From positions 11,928,001-11,992,000 of the forward strand of contig CM076954.1 in the NCBI GenBank assembly GCA_039566865.1: 64,000 nucleotides of DNA. The letters run 5' to 3'. Both the position numbers and the translations under genes were made by a program. Of this stretch, positions 55,668-64,000 are shown piece after piece (the stretch's first letter is position 1; every line of letters starts with the position of its first letter). The stretch is from Aurelia coerulea (lineage: Eukaryota > Cnidaria > Scyphozoa > Semaeostomeae > Ulmaridae). Under the pieces are notes generated by a model that had not been told where the DNA came from, ran no database searches, and saw nothing but the letters and a program-made list of their open reading frames with translations.

Positions 55668-55799
55668 CATCCAGCATGCCTTGTACGTGCTATCTCTTGG
55701 TTGGCCTTTGTTGCCGCCATTTTCATGGCCCATGGCGACATTAAAATGGCCACAACAAAAGAAAACCAAGAGACGGCACGTGCAAGGAATGCTGGATGA
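55668..55799. repeat. Fold-back hairpin of about 130 bp
   Basis: atccagcatgccttgtacgt, gctatctcttggttggcc and gccattttcatggcc are inverted as the ggccac...aaaaccaagagac...acgtgcaaggaatgctggat arm. The centre is ggcccatgg. The 53.66-kb copy lacks one arm, reading straight from tccagcatgg into the flank, so the hairpin has collapsed there or arisen here. Confidence 0.85.
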
Positions 55800-55812
55800 A
55801 ACAAACCCTTTA

Positions 55813-56220
55813 TTAAGGGTCGCTTGACACAGTCATACAACAGTAACAGAGCCCTGGTCTGTACATGGCCATAGGAACCAGCTTCTGATTGGGGGCAATG
55901 GTTCTTAAAACAATAGAGAACAACACATTTAATTGATACTTGTGACGTTGCACCATTGTTTTCAATTTATTGGGGGGACAAACCTCCCTGCCCCCCTTCT
56001 TACAGGCCGGGTTCTGTATGATTTTTATCAGTAAGCGCAGCATCAGTCTGGCCACACAAGATGATAACTCGATTTCACATGCAAGTTTGCATACAACTTC
56101 TACTTAAACTGGTCTTGTTTACATCCAGTTTATTTTAGCACCGTTGCATACTTTAAATAGCATAGATGTTCGAGCTTATTAGAAAAACGAGAAGATAAAA
56201 ACTAATCCCTGCAAAGACAG
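55813..56220. other. Transposon-derived spacer
   Basis: A minus frame (TMVQRHKYQLNVLFS, PNQKLVPMAMYRPGL) precedes aataaa near 55808. It may be the 3' end of an old mobile or host transcript. Not strong enough for a gene call. Confidence 0.3.
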
Positions 56221-56415
56221 TTAAATATGAAATAAATTATATTTAACTGGGTAGAATGCTGTAGGAATGGGATCGCGACGGGAACTACAGCTTTTGTAGT
56301 GCAGGAAAGCTGATCTTCTTTGTAATAACACTGAGTTAGAAAGCTTAAATTTGCCACCAAAATAAAGCTTGTTATGAAATAAATAAGCCCTTTCTTCTGG
56401 TGGGCAGGAGTTCAT
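56221..56415 (-). CDS. 64-codon protein-like ORF, probably transposon tail
   Basis: From ATG at 56413-56415 the minus strand reads CPPEERAYLFHNKLYFGGK, LSNSVLLQRRSAFLHYK and CSSRRDPIPTAFYP to TAA at 56221. Composition is convincing and there is no low complexity. Upstream in frame is a stop, so it is either a short protein, a last exon, or the 3' end of a mobile-element ORF. It sits just upstream of and antisense to a LINE. Not recognised. Confidence 0.35.
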   Translation of the reverse strand: MNSCPPEERAYLFHNKLYFGGKFKLSNSVLLQRRSAFLHYKSCSSRRDPIPTAFYPVKYNLFHI

Positions 56416-56477
56416 AACCGCTCACATAAAGACATGAGCGATTGGACACCAAGTGTGCATTACTGTGAAATTTTCAT

Positions 56478-59126
56478 CAGCAGCGAGCCAACTTAAAGGG
56501 GGGCAACAATTGGGCAACGATTTCTGCTGGAGTACCTCAAGGCTCGGTTTTAGGTCCTTTGTTTTTTCTTGTCTATATAAATGACCTTGTTGATGAAATA
56601 AAGAGTGATGTTAAGATCTTTGCTGATGCCCATTCCTATTTTCTGTTGTGAATGATGTAGCCAGAACTGCCGAAGAACTAAACAGTGATTGCAGCAAGCG
56701 TAGCGAAGCTGACATTTAGATGAGATTCTTTACTGAATATACGGGGGACTTTGTAAACAAAGGAAACAGAGGAACAATAGCCATGACTCTTTCTCGTTGC
56801 TGTTGTTGTTACTAACAACAACAACTCGTTACGTGGCATAAGGAAGGGCTTTGGTTCGGTTCTGCGTCAGTCGGTTCTGCTACTTGCTTTGCAACTTTCG
56901 ATTTTTGAAAAAGAAGCTGGCTTTGGAGGTCAAGAAGAAGGGGGCGATTTCACAAACTTTGGTAAGTAAAGAGGCTTTCTTTTTATCCTCTCCGCTTTGT
57001 TTACCATTCATAGAATTGGTTGTCCAGCTGAAATGTTTCAGAGACGGGAAGCTGTCGCGGGCCTAACTAGCCCTTGCTTGTTGCTTGTCCTTGCATTGCA
57101 TTGCATTGCATGCATCGCACAACAAACAGAAATGGGCTTTTCCATTTTTACTCCGTACAGGGGGTATGGAAGGCAAATTCTAGGGGTGAGATTACATCAA
57201 ATTTCCAGGGTACTTGGACACCAACCACCTACTATTAGCCTCATTGGCTTACAACCATCATAGGTAGAATCTCAAGTGACATGTTATCTTGCGCCAATTA
57301 ATTTTCACAAAATGCCAACATTTGTTTTTTATCTTTTGCATGAAAATCATATCCAATTTTTTTATTTACTGCAGGAGTGAAAGGCGAGCTGACTTGTGAC
57401 ATTACTGTAAAAAACCAGCATTGGGTCAGCATTACTAAACAAACAAGTTACATTCTTGTAAACTAAGACCAGCATTGGATCAGCATTGTTATTTGCCTTA
57501 TGACATTATTCACATATTGTCACCTTCATTCAATTCAAAATGGGCCGATGAACAATTGTTGAGACCACAGATAGTGCATTGAGAAGTCTTCGAACAAAGC
57601 TGTTTTATGCAAAACCTGTTGTGTACACTATTGAAAAGAACATTGACAGCTCGTTACGATGATGCAGCTATTTGGTTATTTTTGCTGATGACAGTCAAAA
57701 CATCTGTTATGCTATGGAAAATTGAACAGTTCATTATGACTATTAGCAGTTTAATTATCGTTCCTCTGATGCTGACCAATGCAATTGGAAGCAAGAACTG
57801 AACAGTCTTTTTTGCAAATTTGTATATTTCTCCTTCAAGAGGGCATGTAAACATTTCTCTGGCCAATGAAGGAATGCATAATGTGAGGTACCATCCAAAA
57901 GTAGAAGTACATGAAGTCTTGGAGAACTTTTCAACAATGAACATTTATTAATTCTATCGGAAAATTGAAATACTTGAATTGAGAACAATTTTATATTGAC
58001 TTGTGATGAATATTGTAGTTATGCTAATGCGAATGTCTTGAAATTTCCAAATTTGTCATATTTTTTGCATTGTTTTTATACACTCAAAGATTTACAGGCA
58101 ACAGTGGCGGACACTTTGCCAAATATTGGGGGGGTGAAGCTATATTGTTTCAGTTAAAAAGCATTTTTTATCTCTATTGTTTCGAACAAAAGGTCTTTGT
58201 CATGAGCTGCACTCACTTAATAATATTAACAGCTAGTTCAGAGATAGTTAATTTGTGGGCATGGCAATGGAAAATGCAGTTTAATGCTGACAAAACTGTG
58301 GCACTTCTCCACAAAAAGAGCTAGGAAATGATGTGGTAACCGAACAGGCCGAGCATAAGCACCTTGGCATGATTTTGCATCCCAAACTGGATTTCCAGAG
58401 TCATATCCAGAAAGCTATCTTAAAGGCAAGACCAGGAATTGGATTAATACGACATATTTCTAATTATCAAATGTACAAGCTTTATGTTAGACCTCATTTA
58501 GATTATGGCGACATTGTCTACCACAGGCACGACCCTGGGATGCTCCAAAGCTTCACGTGTAAGATAGAACAAACTCAATATTTGGCTGCCTTGGCGGTGA
58601 CCGGTGCATGGAGAAGTACAAATAGGCAAAGGCTGTATGAGGAACTGGGGTGGGAAAGTCTCTATCAGAGGAGATGGTATAGACGCTTGTGCCATTTTTT
58701 AAATTAAAGAACTCACACCATCCTGAGTATTTGTATGCAGAAATTCCCCCTGAGCGTCAAGTCATGCACAACCTCAGAAGTGCACGTCTGTATGAACAAA
58801 ACATTGGTAGGACTGTCCGGTTTTCAAACATCTACTTCCAGAATACCTTTTCTGAATGGAACTCACTCACTCTTGATATTAGAAATTCTACATTAGTTGC
58901 TGAGTTCAAGCGTAAATTGCTGGGAATCATAAGGCCTGCTCAAAAGCCTACTTATAATATACATGATGTAGCAGGTATTAGATTTCTGACCAAGCTTCGT
59001 TTAAATTTTAGTGCCTTAAATGAACACAAATTTAGGCATAATTTTGAATGTCTGGACCCTATCTGTGATTGTGGCACAGGCAAAGAAGATAACGAGCACT
59101 TTCTCCTGCATTGCCCTTTAATATCG
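56478..59126 (+). pseudogene. LINE reverse transcriptase, interrupted by an insertion
   Basis: The first block (56490-56715) reads NNWATISAGVPQGSVLGPLF, FLVYINDLVDEIKSDVKIFA, then a damaged ADD site (ADAH) and a frameshift to VVNDVARTAEELNSD. The protein resumes at about 58240 with NLWAWQWKMQFNADKT. It continues through HLGMILHPKLDFQSHI, YVRPHLDYGDIVYHRH, QTQYLAALAVTGAWRST and LYEELGWESLYQRRWYRRL. After a shift near 58700 it reads HPEYLYAEIPPERQV and RFLTKLRLNFSALNEHKF, with zinc-type cysteines and histidines in CDCGTGKEDNEHFLLHCPL. That order is a CR1/Jockey-like LINE. Stops, frameshifts and two insertions make it inactive. It is cut again at 59127. Confidence 0.9.
56716..58236. repeat. Insertion inside the LINE, dispersed repeat copy 2
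   Basis: This 1.5-kb block separates two parts of one LINE protein. Its second half (57400-58236) matches the repeat at 35990-36807, sharing agcattggatcagcattg, gaggtacca and the end ttaacagctagtt. Its first half holds an exon-like frame (56790-56955: KGFGSVLRQSVLLLALQL, EAGFGGQEEGGDFTNF) ending at the consensus ctttg|gtaagt, and a short tgcat repeat at 57100. Confidence 0.65.
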
Positions 59127-60325
59127 CAGAAGCGGACTGGCCCACCGGGACACCGGGAAATTTCCCGGTGCGCCCTTTGCCTCAAGTTTGTTTTTCAAAA
59201 AACTTGTTATTTTAAAAGGCAAACAAAACAATCATCGTACAGAACTAAAAATGATTACAGACATCAATTGACCTGTTGGAAAGTAATACATATTTTTCAT
59301 GTATTCCAAATGCAAATGCAGTCTATTTAGATTAGAATCTTCTTCTTCTCAAAAGCGAATTGTGTATAAAGAAGCAGTTGTTATTCATAATGGGGCATTT
59401 TCCGACATTCTAAATGGTGTGGTTTCAAGAATTTTCCGGGGACAGGCCATCGGACCCAGTGGCGAGGTGACGGGGAGTATGGGGGGGGGGCAACCCCCCT
59501 AATTTTGCCGAAAGATGGTCCTCGAGATTCCTTTAAAACCGAAGAGAAGATAGCTGGGTATAGGTTGGGTAAAATTTTCCGAGAAATGTCAAATCTTCCA
59601 TTTTAGCACTGACAAGCATGATATCATCGGGAGATGCATTCTAAGCCAATGTAAAGGATCTTTCTTCAAAAAATTTCCTCGTGCTCTGATTCATAGGATA
59701 ACTGTTACAAAACTTTCAAAGTTTTCTTGTCGCTAATGGCAAGCATGATATTGGGAAATGCATTCTAAGCCAAGTAAAGGATCTTTCCGCAAAAATTATC
59801 CTCTTGCTCTGATTCCTAGGATAACTGTCGCAAAACTTTCAAAGTTTTCTTGTCACTAATGGCAAGCGTGATATCGGGAGATGCATTCTAAGCCAAAGTA
59901 AAGGATCTTTCTCCAAAAGTTTTCCTCCTGCTCTGATTCGTAGGATAACTGTCACAAAAACTATCAAAGTTTTCTTGTCGCTAATGGCAAGCATGATATC
60001 GGGAGATGCATTCTCAGCCAAAGTAAAGGGCATGGCACCGAAAATTTTCCTGGGGGCTTTGCCCCCAGACCCCCTCGTTTCAATAACCACCACTTAATTT
60101 ACCTTGGCCACGCCACTGCCCGGACCTGGATTTTTAGGTAATTCCACGGTCCATGGTGAGGGGTTTAAAAAGATGTTATGAGATAGTTTTGAATAAAACT
60201 GATTCTCCCCCACACACAGTTTTTCGGGGCCTGTTCACTAACCCCAAAGTTAAGCAGCTTGACCACCTATTGGCCCCTTTTGGTTCTTTTTCCCGGTGGG
60301 TTGAATGGTAGCCAGTCCGCCACTG
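59127..60325. mobile_element. hAT-like element, CAG..GCGGACTGGC ends
   Basis: CAGAAGCGGACTGGCCCACC at 59127 pairs with the ggtgggttgaatggtagcca...gtccgccactg end at 60325. It lies inside the LINE, whose reading seems to resume after it (HRMSNSLQTFAKF). It contains another element at 59457-60118. No clear target duplication. Confidence 0.65.
59457..60118. mobile_element. Nested hAT-like element with inverted 124-bp-type units
   Basis: CAGTGGCGAGGTGACGG at 59457 pairs with ttaccttggccacgccactg ending at 60118. atcggacc and cccggacc outside the ends share cggacc. Inside are four units of the 52.75-kb tandem repeat on the opposite strand, each with ttctaagccaaagtaaagga-like text and tcataggataactgt-like text. 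Confidence 0.75.
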
Positions 60326-60371
60326 ATCATAGGATGTCAAATTCTCTTCAGACATTCGCAAAATTTGCTCC

Positions 60372-60796
60372 AGCGGCCTAGCCAGGACATATTAAGTAAT
60401 TGCATTGAAATGAGGGGGTCTAGGGACAGAGCCCGCAGGAAAACTTTTGGGGCCACTCCATTTACTATTGTTTAGAATGCATCTCCCAGTATCATGCTTG
60501 CCTTTAGCGATAAGGCCCGATAAGGAAACCTTGATCGCTTTGTGACAGTTATCCTATGAATCAGAGCACGAGGAAAGATTTCGAAGAAAGATCCTTTACT
60601 TTGTTTTAGAATGCATCTCCCAATATCATGCTTGCAAGTGCTAAAATGGAAAATGCTTACCGAACCTATAGCTATACTCAGCTATTTTCTCTTCGGTTTT
60701 AGAGGAATCTCGCGGTCCATCGTTCGACAAAAGTGGGGAGGCAATTGCTCCCATAGGGCTCCCATATCCCCCCCCACCCCCGTGGCCACGCCACTG
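60372..60796. mobile_element. Third relative with two tandem-repeat units
   Basis: cagcggcctagccaggacat pairs loosely with gtggccacgccactg at 60796. It holds two units of the 124-bp-type repeat in the same orientation as at 52.75 kb, followed by tcagctattttctcttcggt as in that element. Confidence 0.6.
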
Positions 60797-60950
60797 GCTT
60801 TCTCTCATGTTTGTTTGCTGTTATTTTGCGTGACACGAAAAGGGATTTGCTGACCATCTCTCGTGGCGTTCAAGGGCAACTGTTAAAAAGAGGCTGGGAA
60901 ATGTATTTATAATGAAAATAAAATAACGGTCATCTTGGTCCGTCCTTCAG

Positions 60951-61489
60951 CTGCCATTATGGGTTTGTTACCTGTTCACGTGTCAAGCTGGTAACAGCAA
61001 GACTGAATTATGTTTTTGCCGCTGACCGACAGGACCTTGCGCCCCCGCATTTAGTTGGAATCTGTGAATCTGGAAAGTTGCCAGGAAAAACAAACAATAG
61101 ACTTTCGAAGATTCCTGACCCCTGGGAATTGGCCTATTGTCTTCGGTACTTGGCTAAATGCACAGGTTGGAAGTTAAAGATTACTTGGATGAGAGCTGAA
61201 GTTAATCAAACATTTTAAAGGGCTCCAAACACGTGGAATAGATATCGTGGTGATTGTCACAAAAGACGAAGAATTCAAGGATTTAATGTTTTGTAAAATA
61301 CTCCAAAACTGGCCGCAGCCTTTTCACCATCATCTCCGAAATCCTTCTCCAAGATCTGAGCAACATTTTGAGCCAGATGAGCTATTCGGGAAAATAGGGG
61401 ATCATACGTCAATTTTTTATCGAAGTACCGGTGATCTTCACATGGTTATCGGCCTAAGTATTTTGGTCTGCCAAAGTAAACCCTCCTAG
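60951..61489 (+). CDS. Gene G: unknown protein, one frame change
   Basis: After the acceptor ggtccgtccttcag one frame is open for 88 codons to a stop at 61216-61218, without an internal ATG start. It reads YGFVTCSRVKLVTARLNYVF, RQDLAPPHLVGICESGKLPG, SKIPDPWELAYCLRYLAK and GWKLKITWM. Just before that stop a second frame takes over (LKLIKHFKGLQTRGIDIVV, TKDEEFKDLMFCKILQNWPQ, EPDELFGKIGDHTSIFYR) and ends at 61489. The change near 61185 looks like a one-base indel, or a short unrecognised intron. The second half is related to the next exon. Family unknown. Confidence 0.55.
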
Positions 61490-61624
61490 CGTTCAAAATC
61501 CTTGAAATAGACAAGCAGTAAAAATATTTTTGAAGAGGTAGATACTTTGTTGTTTATTTCATTGAATTGCAGGCCTATTTGAGTCTTCTGAGCCTCACAA
61601 GCCAAGAAATTTCAAGGTTACTAG

Positions 61625-61896
61625 ATTTTGGTTCAAAAATAGTGAGGAAAAATTGATCGAATTTCTATGTAATTTGCAAAAAATCTGGCCGCAGCCTTTT
61701 CAGGAAACTTTTTGTATTGATCGAAATTTTATTTGGCTGTCAGAAAATCGTATTGGTACCGCCGGGAAAATAGGGGATGACATTGTAAAAATTAGATATC
61801 TACGTGTTGATTTTATGCTGATTTCCCAGCCAGCCATCTTTGTTTGTTTACAATCTAGCAGCCGCAAACAATGGAGAGCAACGACAACAGCTCAAG
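61625..61896 (+). CDS. Gene G second module, duplicated exon
   Basis: The plus frame reads NSEEKLIEFLCNLQKIWPQP, NRIGTAGKIGDDIVKIRYL and LISQPAIFVCLQSSSRK, closing at the donor gctcaag|gtgaag. It aligns with 61265-61480 at the shared points EE(F/K), LQ(N/K).WPQPF, GKIGD, the hydrophobic patch and VC.QS, all in the same frame. That argues for a tandem duplication of coding sequence about 380 bp apart. Which copy is used, or whether both are joined, cannot be told. Confidence 0.5.
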
Positions 61897-61925
61897 GTGA
61901 AGTCAAAATTATACCCCCGTCCTAG

Positions 61926-62570
61926 ACTGATTACAATGAGTCCCAGTAATCGCTATTCAAAACGAGACTATTACACCAGACCGAGACCGCTCTTACTGGG
62001 ACTCATAATATTACGGCAATATTTTTGGACTGACTTTTTTCACTTTTGAACGCCCTTGGGAACGAGGCTGATATACACAGTCATGTACAAAGTATACAAC
62101 AGAACAACAGAATACAACGCCATTGGAATTTCTGCAAATTCGATTGATTGATGTTGACCAACGGAAACTCGAAGCTCAAAGCAGAGTTTCAAGGAGCTTA
62201 GCCGGACAGAACAAAGTCTTACGAACAAGAATACCATGAAAACAGTTGGCGACAATATCAAATCTTGTATGTAGGTACTATTTTGCTGCTTTCGCTAAGC
62301 ATTAACTGATTTATTGTCAAGTTTTCAAATCAATTTGTTTCATTTCAAAACTACAAATGTTCTTGCTTTTCTGCCTAGGCCCTTATCGAAACGAGGCAGT
62401 CATAGCCATTTCAAAATAATGGCGTTTGATTATGAGTCGTAGTTGTATTTCAATAGCGATAACTACGACCATATCATCAGTCTACCCCCGTCCTTAGCCT
62501 ATGTTAGTATTGATTACTCATCTCCCTCTGCTATGTGTTGTAGAATCAGCCTTGTTTATAAGTTTCCAAA
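61926..62570. other. No firm gene
   Basis: gagtcccagtaa at 61938 is inverted as ttactgggactc at 61994, a small hairpin. A 73-codon minus ORF (62040-62261) is open but unsupported. Confidence 0.3.
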
Positions 62571-62790
62571 AGCTTACACTAGAGAGACAGTTAGTTTCTC
62601 GTTTTTATTGACACCACGGTATTCACCGCACACTTCATCGGCTGCCAAAGCAAGCCTTAATGATTGCCAGTGCGCTGGCCAAATCATTTGAACGTTTTTA
62701 TTGTCGGTCAGTCCAAAGAGACAATTCGAACAGCATGTTATGTCACAGACCAACCCATTGATTCGATTTAGTCGTCCCACTTTTTTGGGT
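62571..62790 (-). other. Open alternative frame in the last exon of gene H
   Basis: Downstream of the proposed stop, a shifted minus frame stays open to TAA near 62574. It reads KVGRLNRINGLVCDITCCSN, NVQMIWPAHWQSLRLALAAD and EVCGEYRGVNKNEK. It is protein-like, so the last exon of gene H may use another frame or carry an indel. Confidence 0.35.
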
Positions 62791-63157
62791 TCATTCACAG
62801 GGCACATGGGATTTCGTAGTGACGTACTGATTATAGAGAAGAATTTAAAAATTAAACGAGACTTACCTGTAAGTTGAAGTTTGATTGGAATTCTTCTCTA
62901 TGATCAGCAGGAACATCAACCTCACAAATATATTTGTGAATAGTTATTGCCTTTTTCTATAGACTTTAGGCGATGAACTCACACGAATCGGCAAGAGATT
63001 TTATTGCCCAGAATCAAATAGTTTGATTTCTTTACAACATTAATAAACTGGGTAAAACTCCGCGGGTTACTTGTGTGTATAACTGTCTTGTTTTTGTTTT
63101 GGGATGTTCTCCGTATTTCAGGTATTTCAGTTTAAGCTCTTTCCATGTGACCTTCAC
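62791..63157 (-). CDS. Gene H: unknown gene, three exons and a 40-bp intron
   Basis: Exon 1 (63157-63071) begins after gagcatag and ends acacaa|gtaacc. Its 29 codons read VKVTWKELKLKYLKYGEHPK. Exon 2 (62956-62867), after taaagtctatag, adds 30 codons in phase 0 (AITIHKYICEVDVPADHREE) and ends at ttacag|gtaagt. A 40-bp intron ends with the good acceptor attcttctctataatcag. Exon 3 (from 62826) adds YVTTKSHVPCE and TGA at 62791-62793. All three joins are in phase 0. Upstream, 63269-63158 is open in another frame (SLETEAMGKSELLQTLLSS) and may be another exon or a frameshifted continuation. Protein not recognised. Confidence 0.6.
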
Positions 63158-63357
63158 CTATGCTCGTTGTTGTTGCTGTTATGGTTTCAGCTGTGGTCAG
63201 TTCTAGAATTGAGGAAAGGAGCGTTTGTAATAATTCTGATTTCCCCATTGCCTCGGTTTCGAGGGATATCTGCGCGCGCATAAAAAACATAATTCAGTCT
63301 TGCTGCTGGTAACGACATTACCAAGTCTATCCTGTAAAATGTAGCCTGCGGCGTATG

Positions 63358-63446
63358 TAGCCTGCGGCGTGCAGACTTTCCCTTTCCACTGTGAAAGCAT
63401 AGTAGCTCTCCTTCGCAATGGAAAATAAAGTCTGCACGCAGGCTAG
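63358..63446. repeat. Inverted-repeat mini-element tagcctgcg(g)cgtgcagac
   Basis: tagcctgcggcgtgcagact and ttccctttcca at the left are inverted as tggaaaataaagtctgcacg and caggcta at the right. A partial extra copy of tagcctgcggcgt precedes it at 63342. Same family as 54208-54261. Confidence 0.8.
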
Positions 63447-64000
63447 TGAAACGCTAATTATGTAACCTTGACTCAATGGTCCCGTATCACTGAATTGTTT
63501 GTTGCTTAGTGACTAAATAATTTAAGGCTACGATTGTCTTTGAGCAGCCAATCAAACTGCCGAAAAGCGATTTGTATCCTTTAGAGGTATAGAGACGAAG
63601 TCACTCTGGGGACGAAATTGTGACGCTACTTCTACTTTAAAGGTGCCATTTTCATCCACTTGCGTGGCACAGTGACGTGAGAGAGAAACCCTTTCCAAGT
63701 CATGTGACCACACTCATGGGAATTTTAGTATTGTACTACTACTTTTGCATTAATGCCATAAGTTTTCATGGCGCAAAATGTGCTGTTAAAGAATTAAAAC
63801 GATGTTTTATCAAGGGATTGGTCACTTGACTTGAAGTTGGTGTAAACAACATTCATCCGAATTTGTATATTGGGCGTGACCTAGAGCATGCAAATCGATG
63901 CAAATTGTCCAGAACGATTCTGCATCTCAAGGACTCAAGACTCAAACGGTTACTTTGTCGTGCCTCTTTCGTGGTGCTGAACAACTTTTATTTCCTAGCT
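63447..64000. other. No gene seen
   Basis: Contains ccaatca (63549) and a cre-like tgacgtga (63673), as a promoter might, but no first exon is visible. Confidence 0.25.

Noticed and set aside
53679..55840. ORFs with IGILASALELALALELAS and related peptides
   Set aside because: They translate a ggcatt hexamer repeat present twice.

Overview
This is a eukaryotic, almost certainly invertebrate-animal, nuclear window. It is clearly AT-rich and gene-sparse. It has GT-AG introns, no operons or bacterial ribosome sites, and a very dense mix of DNA transposons, MITEs and decayed non-LTR retrotransposons. Several introns are very short (about 40, 54, 74 and 86 bp) while others are kilobases long and full of transposons. 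I cannot name the species; a sponge, cnidarian or tunicate-like genome would all fit.

Long ATG-started ORFs are mostly noise here. The real host coding signal is in short exons of about 50 to 270 bp. I found them by pairing acceptors and donors with open, protein-like frames and checking splice phase. This gives eight candidate gene fragments. Gene A (8.5-8.8 kb, +) has two exons and a 54-bp intron. Gene B (15.2-16.8 kb, -) has two exons separated by transposons. Gene C (21.4-23.0 kb, +) has three phase-matched exons. Gene D (25.1-26.3 kb, -) has three phase-matched exons and a possible fourth. Gene E (47.4-50.2 kb, +) has three or four phase-matched exons. Gene F (50.7-51.5 kb, -) is convergent with E. 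Gene G (60.9-61.9 kb, +) contains a duplicated module. Gene H (62.8-63.2 kb, -) has three exons, one intron being 40 bp. I recognise none of these proteins, so none is given a function or symbol. There are also several single exon candidates.

The rest is mobile DNA. hAT-like elements with 8-bp target duplications lie at 15.7, 23.7, 48.2, 52.5 and 54.3 kb, with less certain hAT-like members at 11, 21.5, 27-28.5, 59.1-60.3 and 60.4 kb. Two elements share the end CAGGGGCGGATCC and a 5-bp duplication (3.5 and 31.3 kb). TA-flanked elements include the AAGAAACT MITE family (9.1, 13.1, 14.7, 16.2 kb), CCGGGTG-ended fold-backs (7.0, 13.5, 17.3 kb) and others at 38.9 and 42.6 kb. TTAA-flanked piggyBac-type elements are at 17.8 and 39.4 kb. 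A Harbinger-type element with a 3-bp TAA duplication is at 37.6 kb. LINE remnants are at 11.4-12.2, 18.3-19.1, 32.7-33.0 and 56.5-59.1 kb. Insertions are often nested: the 56.5-60.4 kb stack holds a LINE cut by two insertions, one of which contains another element.

Also present are a roughly 0.9-kb palindrome at 1.56-2.5 kb, a nearly perfect 78-nt hairpin at 40.5 kb, a 124-bp tandem repeat, two tRNA-like SINE-type sequences, and at least three broken protein-coding relics (2.9-5.3, 40.8 and 43.7 kb).
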